Below, in pieces: positions 1 to 5,566 of a stretch of 6,461 bases of DNA. The notes below the pieces were generated by a model. That model worked only from the letters and a program-made list of their open reading frames with translations. It did not search any database and had not been told where the DNA came from. A program made the translations under genes and the position numbers. Origin of the DNA: CAVPRW01 sp046727435 [NCBI: bacterium] (lineage in GTDB: Bacteria > Tectomicrobia > Entotheonellia > J063); assembly GCA_046727435.1 (NCBI GenBank), contig JBKPCR010000452.1, positions 1 through 6,461 of the forward strand. The letters run 5' to 3'. The number at the start of each line of letters is the position of its first letter. Position 1 is the first letter of the stretch.

Positions 1-2
1 AG

Positions 3-716
3 CCGGATCTCATCCTCACGGCTGGCACCCCCGGCACGCTGGCGGCCATGCACGCGACCCCGTCCATCCCGATCGTGACCGCGATCGCGGGGGACCCTGT
101 CGCGGCCGGCCTCGTGTCGAGCCTCGCGAAGCCAGGCGGCAACGTGACAGGCCTGACCACCATGGCGGCGGAGTTGGAGGGGAAGCGGCTCGAACTCTTC
201 ACGCAGGCCGTGCCGACGCTGTCGCGGGTGGTTGCGCTGTTCAATCCGGCCAACCCGTACACTACCGTCGCCTGGAAGGCCGTGCAGCCGGCGGCCGAGG
301 CCCTGAGCCTGACGCTCCAGCCGGTCGAGGCACGGGGTCCCCATGACCTAGACCGCGCCTTCGCCACGATCAAGGAGGTTCGTCCCGACGGGCTCATCAT
401 CATTCCCGATCGCTTCCTGCTCACGTATCGGGCCTCGATTGTGCAATTCATGGCCGAGCATCGCCTCCCGGGCATGTTCCCGTTTCGGGATTTTGTGCAG
501 GAGGGCGGACTCTTGGCCTACGGGCCGGACTATACCAACCTGTATCGCCGCGCCGCGACCTACGTGGATAAAATCCTCAAAGGCGCCAAGCCCGCCGACC
601 TGCCCGTGGAGCAGCCGACGAAGTTCGAGCTGGTCATCAACCTCAAGACCGCCCAAGCCTTAGGCCTCACGATTTCCTCAACCCTCCTATTCCAGGCGAC
701 AGAAGTGATCCGGTGA
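3..716 (+). CDS. ABC transporter substrate-binding protein (ABC_sub_bind type), 5'-truncated by window edge
   Basis: This is the C-terminal part of a periplasmic solute-binding protein of the ABC_sub_bind family (PF04392), which delivers a ligand to an ABC importer; the ligand cannot be read from sequence. The frame is open from base 3, before the first internal ATG at 48, and the translated start (PDLILTAGTPGTLAAM) already lies inside the domain, so the signal peptide and first lobe are outside the window. Family hallmarks are GDPVAAGLVSSLAKPGGNVTGL-like text (near residues 31-52 of the visible part; the run quoted is a family signature), KRLELF, a RPDGLIII strand, a GGLLAYGPDY turn and the closing LVINLKTAQALGLTI segment. 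The ending, ATEVIR then TGA, is the usual C-terminus of the family. No permease or ATPase gene follows; the next gene converges from the other strand. Recognition rests on family memory, not a search. Confidence 0.93.
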   Translation, partial: PDLILTAGTPGTLAAMHATPSIPIVTAIAGDPVAAGLVSSLAKPGGNVTGLTTMAAELEGKRLELFTQAVPTLSRVVALFNPANPYTTVAWKAVQPAAEALSLTLQPVEARGPHDLDRAFATIKEVRPDGLIIIPDRFLLTYRASIVQFMAEHRLPGMFPFRDFVQEGGLLAYGPDYTNLYRRAATYVDKILKGAKPADLPVEQPTKFELVINLKTAQALGLTISSTLLFQATEVIR

Positions 717-1039
717 GCCGCGACACCTGGTGCCACCCGCCGAGATGTGTTTTGCAAATTAAACGGTTCAAATCTGTATAGAAGGCTCGCGGATATACCA
801 CACCCCTCGTGGCCACTGACTCGTTCAAACGCCTCTATGGCCACCGTGCCGATGTCCTCGGTTTCCACCCGAGTCAAGTAGGGCTTGATCTCCGCGAGGT
901 GCTGCTTGCCCAGGTGATATAGCAACATCACCCCATCAGGCACATGGGGAATCCACAGCCAGCCAGGGAGGACATGGCCACAGGGCGTGCAGTGCACGTG
1001 GATGGAGCGGTTTATGGATCGTTGCGGGCCTGCTGCCAT
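560..1039 (-). CDS. Small putative zinc-binding protein, hypothetical; C-terminus uncertain
   Basis: The ATG at 1039 is preceded by GGAGG (1051-1047) with 7 bases of spacing, a strong start signal. The first ~75 residues look like real protein: CTPCG near residues 17-21, then YHLGKQH near residues 41-47, giving Cys-x2-Cys ... His-x4-His, a layout that could bind one zinc. An acidic helix-like stretch (ETEDIGTVAIEAFERV, residues 59-74) follows. I do not recognise a named family. No stop follows until 560, so the formal 159-residue product overlaps the end of the ABC gene antisense by about 157 bases. The tail after about residue 75 (below about 815) is probably not native: either the gene lost its original 3' end in a rearrangement or the protein simply reads on. 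The inverted-repeat end of the IS lies only 52 bases upstream of the start, so its native promoter may be separated from it. Confidence 0.5.
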   Translation of the reverse strand: MAAGPQRSINRSIHVHCTPCGHVLPGWLWIPHVPDGVMLLYHLGKQHLAEIKPYLTRVETEDIGTVAIEAFERVSGHEGCGISASLLYRFEPFNLQNTSRRVAPGVAAHRITSVAWNRRVEEIVRPKAWAVLRLMTSSNFVGCSTGRSAGLAPLRILST

Positions 1040-1046
1040 CACCAAT

Positions 1047-1051
1047 CCTCC
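1047..1051 (-). promoter_or_regulatory. Ribosome binding site of the 1039 minus-strand gene
   Basis: On the minus strand GGAGG sits 7 bases before the ATG at 1039. This perfect Shine-Dalgarno core decides the start. The same frame is open upstream as far as 1204, but that upstream part runs through the IS terminal repeat and is not expected to be translated. Confidence 0.6.
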
Positions 1052-1091
1052 ACCAGTTGGCTCGGGGGCGGGCGCCGCTCGTACGCCACCG

Positions 1092-1129
1092 CTTGGCCCA
1101 AACCCAACACTGATACTGTTGGCGAAGTC
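1092..1129 (+). repeat. Left terminal inverted repeat of the IS
   Basis: Starts CTTGGCCCAAACC and ends GGCGAAGTC. It is the reverse complement of 2871-2908 except at 1099 (C here, T in the right copy read inward). Inside it CCAACA (1104-1109) and TGTTGG (1117-1122) pair around a 7-base loop, so each end can itself fold as a hairpin. Confidence 0.9.
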
Positions 1130-1204
1130 CGATGTCTCCGATCTGGCATCATGTTGACAGGTTATAGTTCCAAGCCCGATCTGCAAGCCAGAAGGAGAAT
1201 GCAC

Positions 1205-2848
1205 ATGTCACTTCGCCGACACCCCATCAGTGCCGTGCCTGCAGAAACCGCCCGCGTCGCCCAGGCGGTCTTTCCCAAAGGAAACCTGTAGATGACGCTG
1301 CGGGACGAACTCGGGACCCGCTATACGGATGAGGACTTCGCCGACTTGTTCCCGACGCATGGGCAACCGGCTGCCTGTCCCTGGCGGCTTGCCTTGATCT
1401 GTGTCCTGCAATGTGTCGAACACTTGTCCGACCGGCAAGCGGCCGAGGCCGTCCGCAGTCGCATTGACTGGAAATATGCCCTCGGGCTCGAGCTCACCGA
1501 CCCCGGCTTCGACTTTTCCGTGCTGAGCGAGTTCCGCTCGCGCCTGGTCGCGGGGAACGCCGCGTGACGGCTGTTGGATACCCTCTTGGAGCGCTTGCGG
1601 GCGCTGGGGCTACTCAAGCAGCGGGGCCGCCAGCGGACGGACTCCACGCATGTCCTAGCAGCCATCCGCGTCCTCAACCGACTGGAGCGGGTAGGAGAGA
1701 CCCTCCGAGCTGCACTGAATAGCCTGGCCATGGTGACGCCTGCATGGTTGCAGGCGGTCACGCCACCGGCGTGGTATGACCGCGATGACGGTCGGGTGGA
1801 GAACGATCACCTGCCCAAAACCGATGCGGCCCGCAAGGCGTTGGCGACAGTGATCGGAACTGATGGACGGAGACTGCTTGACGCGATTGAGGCCGCCACC
1901 GAGCACCGGTGGTTGCGAGAGATTCCGGCGGTGCAGATCCTCCGGCAGGTCTGGGCCGAGCAGTATATCGATGTCGATGACACCCTGGTCTGGCGCGATG
2001 TGAAAGAGATGCCCTCGCCCGCAGAGCTCATCGCCTCGCCCTATGACGTAGAGGCTCGGTATAGCACGAAGCGCAGCGTCGAGTGGGTGGGCTATAAGGT
2101 CCACCTCACGGAAACCTGCGAGGCGGACACCCTCCATGTCATCGTCAATATCGAGACCACACCGGCGACGACGCCAGATGACCACATGGTTGAAGTCGTC
2201 CATGCGTCGCTGGCGCCGCGTGAGCTGCTGCCAGCGGAGCACTTGGTCGACAAAGGTTATACCGATGCGCACGTGCTGGTTGGGAGCCAGCAGGAGTATG
2301 GCGTCGAGATGGTCGGGCCGGTGGCTGAGGATCCCAGCTGGCAAGCCCGCGCTAGGGAGGGCTTCGCCAAATCGCAGTTTCTGGTCGATTGGGAACGCCA
2401 AATGGTCACCTGTCCAGCGGGTCAGCAGAGCCTCTCGTGGTTGCCGAACACCTATCCGCAGAGCGGCATGGTGTGGGAGGTGCGCTTTGCCCGCCAAGAC
2501 TGTACCCCGTGTGCCTCCCGAGCACAATGCACCAAGGCCAAGAAGGAGCCGCGCATCCTGGGACTACAAGCGCGGGAACACGATGAGGCGCGGCAAACGG
2601 CGCGACCACGGCAGACGACCGAAGCGTTCCGACGCCAATATGCTGCCCGCGCAGGAATCGAAGGCACTCACGAGCAAGCCATCCGCCGGTGTGGCTTACG
2701 GCGGAGTCGCGACATTGGACGAGCGAAAACCTATCTGCAGCATGTCATCACCGCCACCGCGATCAACGTTGTGCGGGTAGCGGCATGGCTAGAGAGGACC
2801 CCTCGTGCCAAAACACGACGGTCAGCCTTTGCTGCGCTGGCGGCGTAG
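1205..2848 (+). pseudogene. IS1182-family transposase with two in-frame nonsense codons
   Basis: A DDE transposase that would cut and join the element's ends. One continuous frame of 547 codons runs from ATG 1205 (AAGGAG at 1192-1197, 7-base spacing) to TAG 2848. It is broken by TAG at 1289-1291 and TGA at 1565-1567, both without any shift of frame. Fragments: residues 1-28 (MSLRRHPISAVPAE...), 30-120 (DUF772-like N-terminal domain with WRLALICVLQ, LSDRQAAEAV and DWKYALGLELTDPGFDFSVL), and 122-547 with the catalytic part. Likely catalytic residues by family analogy are Asp146 (TDSTHV), Asp349 (LVDKGYTD) and Glu486 (AGIEGTHEQ). Cys403, 433, 436 and 442 form the usual zinc-ribbon-like cluster. 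Where the first stop lies, relatives as I recall have Tyr (GNLYM); where the second lies they have a charged residue, and CGA to TGA is a one-base change. Probably inactive; readthrough is a weaker alternative. Confidence 0.88.
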
Positions 2849-2870
2849 GCGCGTGGAGAGCGATCGATAT

Positions 2871-2908
2871 GACTTCGCCAACAGTATCAGTGTTGGGTTT
2901 AGGCCAAG
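2871..2908 (-). repeat. Right terminal inverted repeat of the IS
   Basis: Reverse complement of 1092-1129 with one mismatch. It begins 22 bases after the transposase stop codon. The outer end (AGGCCAAG) merges directly into the reading frame of the truncated remnant at 2903-3001. Confidence 0.9.
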
Positions 2909-3001
2909 AAGGAGCAGGGCAAATGCCTTGTCAGTCAGCGGGACATGAGGCTGATCGTGGCCATAGACCGCGATGCAGCGAAGAAGAAAGCAACCGCCTA
3001 A
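2903..3001 (+). pseudogene. 5'-truncated gene remnant at the right end of the IS
   Basis: Directly after an in-frame TAG in the right inverted repeat (2900-2902), a frame reads KEQGKCLVSQRDMRLIVAID and ends RDAAKKKATA with TAA at 2999-3001. It has a hydrophobic strand (MRLIVAID) and a basic, lysine-rich C-terminus of the kind that ends many small bacterial proteins, and the next gene begins 15 bases later with its ribosome site between them, as in an operon. The simplest reading is the last ~31 codons of a gene whose front was removed when the IS, or a rearrangement at it, arrived. No matching front part is visible to the left of the IS. An internal ATG at 2945 has no clear ribosome site. The family is not recognised, and it could be a chance frame. 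Confidence 0.35.
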
Positions 3002-3006
3002 CTAAT

Positions 3007-3010
3007 GGAG
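3007..3010 (+). promoter_or_regulatory. Ribosome binding site of the 53-codon gene
   Basis: GGAG six bases before the ATG at 3017. It selects that ATG over the in-frame ATG at 3005, which overlaps the site itself. Confidence 0.5.
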
Positions 3011-3016
3011 AGTGCT

Positions 3017-3178
3017 ATGCCAAAATTTACCGTCAAAGTCTTGGTCAAGAAGTGCGAGTTTTGGGAAGTTGAAGCGCCCAACCGAAGCGAAGCCGCGGAC
3101 AACTACACTGACGGCCGAGTGTTCGACACTACAGACGAAGAATGCGAAATAGCAGGTATTTACCCCAAAGCTGCATGA
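3017..3178 (+). CDS. 53-residue protein, DpnD/PcfM-like fold suspected
   Basis: A short gene of 53 codons ending in TGA at 3176. The product starts MPKFTVKVLVKKCEFWEVEA and goes on PNRSEAADNY, then DGRVFDTTDEECEIAGIYP. The pattern is two beta strands, a short helix led by an SEAA motif, then an acidic strand; this matches what I recall of the small DpnD-PcfM type proteins (about 50 residues) found on plasmids and phages, whose function is unknown. It has two cysteines (13 and 43) and is acidic overall. A good ribosome site and protein-like composition support it as real. It follows the truncated remnant closely and precedes two other small plus-strand genes. The family link is by pattern only. 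Confidence 0.65.
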   Translation: MPKFTVKVLVKKCEFWEVEAPNRSEAADNYTDGRVFDTTDEECEIAGIYPKAA

Positions 3179-3184
3179 GTCTAG

Positions 3185-3224
3185 ACATCCACAAATTATG
3201 ACATCCACTTATCCACACATCCAA
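3185..3224 (+). repeat. Phased ATCCA repeats containing a consensus DnaA box
   Basis: Copies of the octamer ACATCCAC or close variants begin at 3185, 3201, 3209 and 3217, that is, at offsets of 16, 8 and 8 bases. The copy at 3209, read as nine bases (3209-3217, TTATCCACA), is an exact match to the bacterial DnaA-box consensus. The 60 bases around it are about 40% GC against a GC-rich background, and the array ends 14 bases before the start codon at 3239. It could be an operator for a repressor, an iteron-like replication site, or simple low-complexity sequence. Confidence 0.4.
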
Positions 3225-3238
3225 ACACGAGCAAAGTC

Positions 3239-3469
3239 ATGCCCACCGAAACCGACGCCCAGAAATTCAAGCGCCTCGCTACCCAAAGAGTGAACCTCGC
3301 GCTCAAGCACATTCATCTGATTAGCAATCTCTCGAACAGATCGAATTATGCCTACACGCCAAATGGCGTAAAGCGCATTTTCATTGCCTTACGGGAAGCT
3401 GTTGGTGAGACAGAAGAGAGATTCGAGAACGCTCAAACTCACCAGAGAACCACCTTCACCTTGGAATAA
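3239..3469 (+). CDS. Conserved small hypothetical protein of mobile-element type (76 aa)
   Basis: A 76-residue, soluble, mostly helical protein. Residues 9-75 read KFKRLATQRVNLALKHI, then LISNLSNRSNYAYT, then GVKRIFIALREAVGETEERF. The core NLSNRSNYxYT followed by a helix ending in ETEERF is a pattern I recall from small uncharacterised proteins carried by plasmids and integrative elements in Proteobacteria and related groups; its function is not known to me. Two amphipathic helices flank the NRSNY loop, which would suit a nucleic-acid or protein-binding role (inference). No strong Shine-Dalgarno precedes the ATG; the phased repeats lie just upstream and may control it. The next gene begins 20 bases after its stop, so they are probably co-transcribed. 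Start chosen as the only ATG near the conserved N-terminus. Confidence 0.75.
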   Translation: MPTETDAQKFKRLATQRVNLALKHIHLISNLSNRSNYAYTPNGVKRIFIALREAVGETEERFENAQTHQRTTFTLE

Positions 3470-3489
3470 CCCCAACCCCCAGCCTCACC

Positions 3490-3996
3490 ATGCAGCACCA
3501 CCCTATCGGCACCGCCATTTATTATGCCGGCGACATCGCCAACCCATCCGGCTTCGGCAAAATCGTCCGGCTTGACCAAAACCCCAGATTCGGCGCCACC
3601 TACGATATTGAACTTGAGGACGGCTGCGAGCTCCGGGGAATCCCTACCATCCTGCTAGGGAATAAATATCACGGCCACCACGGCAACCGCTTCGTCACCA
3701 CGGCGGCATATGACGCTTATTGGAAGGAGCGGGCCGATCCCCAAACGCCTACTTGGTTTCACGGCATCGAACACCTCACCATCGACGACGCCGGCTATCT
3801 GTCCTGGAAAGGACAGCACATCGAGCACTTCGATCCTGAATTTGCTCAGACGAATGCCGCCAAAGGGAAGGCTCGGATACTCGCGGCTCGGTGCCGACAT
3901 CTGGAAGCGATAGGGAAGGACGTGAATAAATTTCACGTGGTGTTGAACTGGCAAGATCGAGTGCAGGAGCCTGTGGGGGCGGGGAGGGGGAGGTAG
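3490..3996 (+). CDS. Conserved hypothetical protein of mobile-element type (168 aa), two parts
   Basis: The product has two parts. The first (residues 1-75) is beta-rich: AIYYAGDIANPSGFGKIVRL, then YDIELEDGCELRGIP, then GHHGNRFVTTAAYDAYW. The second (about residues 90-160) has WFHGIEHLTIDDAGYLSWKG, then QHIEHFDPEF and a helix with AKGKARILAARCRHLEAIGK. Both segments resemble uncharacterised proteins that I recall from plasmid and integrative-element genes, sometimes as separate halves, so this may be a natural fusion. No catalytic motif, signal peptide or membrane segment is seen, and it is expected in the cytoplasm. The ribosome site is weak, with only C-rich sequence ahead of the ATG, fitting translational coupling to the gene 20 bases upstream. 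The C-terminus (PVGAGRGR) runs into a G-rich tract, and a terminator-like hairpin follows. Confidence 0.75.
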   Translation: MQHHPIGTAIYYAGDIANPSGFGKIVRLDQNPRFGATYDIELEDGCELRGIPTILLGNKYHGHHGNRFVTTAAYDAYWKERADPQTPTWFHGIEHLTIDDAGYLSWKGQHIEHFDPEFAQTNAAKGKARILAARCRHLEAIGKDVNKFHVVLNWQDRVQEPVGAGRGR

Positions 3997-4012
3997 TTAT
4001 GACCGTACCCGC

Positions 4013-4037
4013 CCTCGCTGACAGCCGAGGCTTTTCT
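4013..4037 (+). terminator. Probable intrinsic terminator of the small-gene block
   Basis: CCTCG (4013-4017) pairs with CGAGG (4026-4030) around an 8-base loop that can close further (CTG with CAG). The stem is followed at once by CTTTTCT (4031-4037). It lies 17 bases beyond the stop of the 168-codon gene, the expected place for a Rho-independent terminator. The T-run is short, so efficiency may be modest. Confidence 0.5.
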
Positions 4038-4117
4038 GGGTTCGACATCACGCGGGCAGATCTAGGGATGGTCACGTACACGCGGGCCCGGTGCATGCGC
4101 GGCCTAGCCTGCCCTCC

Positions 4118-4651
4118 TCAGCGCGGCGGTGGCACCGTCGCGGGCGGTCTCGGGGCACCGTTTGGGGGCGGGGGCGTGCCCGGGGGCGGCGGCACGTAAC
4201 TGGACTGGGGGGCCGTGGGCGTGCCCGGGAGTTGATTGCCTTTCGCATACATGCATTGCATATACGAGGCATCGTAGCGCCATTGGAGGGACCTGCTCGC
4301 CCCAGCTCCCGCCTCTGCACCGCTGGCCGTCCCGAACAGCAGACCACTGCCGGCGCCAATGGCAGCTCCCAATCCGGCATCGCCAGCCGCGGCGCCAATG
4401 GCCGCACCCGCCCCCGCTCCTAGGAGCGTCCCCAGCGCCGCCGTATTGACGGTGCTCCGCGTCCCCGCTTCCCCGGGCGGGACGCCGGTCTGCGTCTGGG
4501 CGTATTGCCGGCAGAGCATGTCGTCGACCTGGAATTGGTCGAATGGCTTGCCCACCCCAGGCAAGACCATCACGCTTGGACCAGTGGGCACGGTGGCACA
4601 GGCGCTCAATAGACCGATAAGGGGCAACAGCAGGACCCAACGCTTGACCAC
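4118..4651 (-). CDS. Glycine-zipper outer-membrane-type lipoprotein
   Basis: A 177-residue exported lipoprotein. The N-terminus (MVKRWVLLLPLIGLLSACAT) has a short basic start, a hydrophobic core and a lipobox LSAC, so Cys18 would be lipidated. Residues about 70-110 form a glycine zipper (GTLLGAGAGAAIGAAAGDAG, then LGAAIGAGSGLLFGTASG), which in this class spans or packs against membranes. A YMQCMYAKGNQ motif (about 130-140) follows, which I recall as a shared feature of this lipoprotein type. The last ~35 residues are a proline-rich tail (PPPPGTPPPPNGAP), likely reaching into the periplasm or wall. The start is GTG at 4651: AGGAGGG (4666-4660) is 8 bases away, and the ATG at 4658 is in another frame and only about one base from the site. 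Exact role unknown; related proteins serve envelope integrity. Confidence 0.85.
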   Translation of the reverse strand: MVKRWVLLLPLIGLLSACATVPTGPSVMVLPGVGKPFDQFQVDDMLCRQYAQTQTGVPPGEAGTRSTVNTAALGTLLGAGAGAAIGAAAGDAGLGAAIGAGSGLLFGTASGAEAGAGASRSLQWRYDASYMQCMYAKGNQLPGTPTAPQSSYVPPPPGTPPPPNGAPRPPATVPPPR

Positions 4652-4659
4652 GGTTCATT

Positions 4660-4666
4660 CCCTCCT
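4660..4666 (-). promoter_or_regulatory. Ribosome binding site fixing the GTG start of the lipoprotein gene
   Basis: AGGAGGG on the minus strand, 8 bases before GTG 4651. It overlaps the stop codon (4667-4665) of the upstream remnant, a typical operon junction. Confidence 0.65.
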
Positions 4667-4766
4667 ATCCTGGGGGTGTCGGCAACACCTGCCGCCACTC
4701 TCCGGGGCACTGTTGGACATACGGGTAGTAGGTTTGCGCGGCATCGCAATAGTACCAGCTGTCACC
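4665..4766 (-). pseudogene. Remnant of a Tyr/Cys/Trp-rich secreted protein (YYPYV..CP..W type)
   Basis: Reading the minus strand from 4766, the frame gives GDSWYYCDAAQTYYPYVQQC, then PGEWRQVLPTPPG and TAG (4667-4665). WYYC, YYPYV, CP and W followed by V.P.PP make up a conserved C-terminal signature that I recall from small exported proteins of many Gram-negative bacteria. In this frame a stop (TGA, 4769-4767) lies just upstream and there is no start codon, so the front of the gene is missing or in another frame. A neighbouring frame does open at an ATG (4817), reading MGQGPPPGRKSRSSLLVR, and ends at TGA immediately before the motif, which suggests a frameshifted or decayed gene. Its stop overlaps the ribosome site of the lipoprotein gene, so the two were probably once an operon. 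Confidence 0.5.
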
Positions 4767-4924
4767 TCACGAGCAACGATGAACGGGACTTCCTCCCAGG
4801 GGGAGGGCCCTGGCCCATGGTTACGCAATCTCCATAGAAAGACTCAAATCGATAAAAGAGTTCTCAGATTGATACGCTCCAGCCCGTCAGCTCATGGGAC
4901 AGACCCACGCCCGTACCCTGCCTC

Positions 4925-5368
4925 CTAGTTCAGAAGCGTCGGGAACAGAAGGCTCTCATCAGGGACGGCCTCGATGTCGAGAGGGACCGGAGCCAGCGTG
5001 AGCTGCCGCCCCACTGAGGCGAGAGCGATCGGGGCCATCTTAACGAGCACGACGTCCATCGTCTGCTCGGAGTCGATCGGCACCGCCGGCGCTGTAAATG
5101 GCTGACGCCGCACCTGGGTCGTGGTCCCGGTGCGGTGCGTCGCAGTGCCGTGGAGCACCCCCGTCAGAAGGAGATGGCCCACGTCAACCACGGTGACGGT
5201 CTCAATGGTGAGGGTCCCGACGAAGTGCCCCTCCGGGGATAGCAGCCCTTGGACGGGGATCGGTTCCAGGTCGGTCTCTGGTGGCAACGCGGCCCCCCGG
5301 CACGGGGTCAGCATCAGCGCACTCACCACCGTGGCAATCAACACATACGAGGTGCGTCGAGTATTCAT
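4925..5368 (-). CDS. Secreted beta-rich hypothetical protein (147 aa)
   Basis: A 147-residue exported protein. MNTRRTSYVLIATVVSALML is a clear Sec signal sequence, with likely cleavage near CRGAA. LTPC is not a good lipobox because proline precedes the cysteine, so lipidation is doubtful. The mature part is one run of short strands: FVGTLTIETVTVVDVGHLLL, then GVLHGTATHRTG, then PFTAPAVPIDS and a closing VVLVKMAPIALA and LTLAPVPLDIEAVP. This resembles a family of secreted proteins that I recall with GTFxGTxxIxxF ... GVLxGT ... LGPIxLxLLGLxVxL and a cysteine pair near the end; those cysteines are missing here. Function unknown. The start is ATG 5368 with GGAGG 8 bases before it; the frame opens further upstream but lacks a comparable site. 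The stop is TAG 4925. Confidence 0.72.
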   Translation of the reverse strand: MNTRRTSYVLIATVVSALMLTPCRGAALPPETDLEPIPVQGLLSPEGHFVGTLTIETVTVVDVGHLLLTGVLHGTATHRTGTTTQVRRQPFTAPAVPIDSEQTMDVVLVKMAPIALASVGRQLTLAPVPLDIEAVPDESLLFPTLLN

Positions 5369-5566
5369 GGCATCTCCCTCCGGGATAAGGTGCACTACTG
5401 AAGTCAGCACGACCCGATACTGCCGTACACAGAGCAATAGACATGCCAACCCGAACGACATTCGCTGATGTCGCCATCCGGCTGCCGAACCAGCCGTGTC
5501 GTATGTTTTGGTAGCAGGGGAGATGTGGAGACCAACGCTGCGCGGCATCGCGGGCGCTCCGACAGC
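5369..5566 (-). other. Intergenic region between receiver gene and secreted-protein gene
   Basis: About 200 bases without a convincing gene. It holds a ribosome site for the 5368 gene next to its start and one perfect hairpin, CGGCTG (5479-5484) pairing with CAGCCG (5491-5496) around a 6-base loop. No T-run follows the hairpin on either strand, so it is not a standard intrinsic terminator. No confident promoter was found by eye. Confidence 0.4.

Larger units (their letters stand above)
1092..2908 (+). mobile_element. IS1182-family-like insertion sequence, inactivated
   Basis: The element is about 1,817 bp, bounded by 38-bp inverted repeats (1092-1129 and 2871-2908) that match at 37 of 38 positions. 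It holds one transposase frame on the plus strand. The size, one-ORF layout and transposase type agree with the IS1182 family. No clear direct target duplication is visible in the bases next to the repeats (left flank ends ...gccaccg, right flank begins aaggagc); this family often inserts without an obvious short duplication, so its absence is not decisive. The near-identical ends show that the element is not ancient, yet the transposase has two nonsense codons, so it could move only with a transposase supplied from another copy. Confidence 0.88.

Noticed and set aside
1154-1168. TTGACA followed by TATAGT ahead of the transposase
   Set aside because: The two boxes are only 3 bases apart, and at 17-18 bases from TTGACA there is no -10-like hexamer, so they do not form one promoter.
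944-1291. A 115-codon plus-strand frame covering the IS left end
   Set aside because: Only its last 28 codons (from ATG 1205) are real, as the transposase N-terminus; the rest is antisense to the small minus-strand gene.
1655-2527. A 290-codon minus-strand frame
   Set aside because: Antisense shadow of the transposase; composition and lack of a ribosome site argue against it.
2996-3002. GCCTAAC, matching the core of an integron attC site
   Set aside because: No partner GTTRRRY core at a suitable distance and no attC-like palindrome was found; the bases are the end of a reading frame and its stop.
3999-4199. A 66-codon plus-strand frame after the 168-codon gene, with a G-rich sequence like a ribosome site ahead of it
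   Set aside because: It runs through the terminator-like hairpin and then antisense to the lipoprotein's proline-rich tail, giving a glycine-rich product typical of a shadow frame.
4792-4816. GC-rich inverted repeats (CCTCCC with GGGAGG; GGGCC with GGCCC)
   Set aside because: Short stems with no T-run on either strand, in a GC-rich decayed region; not enough for a terminator call.
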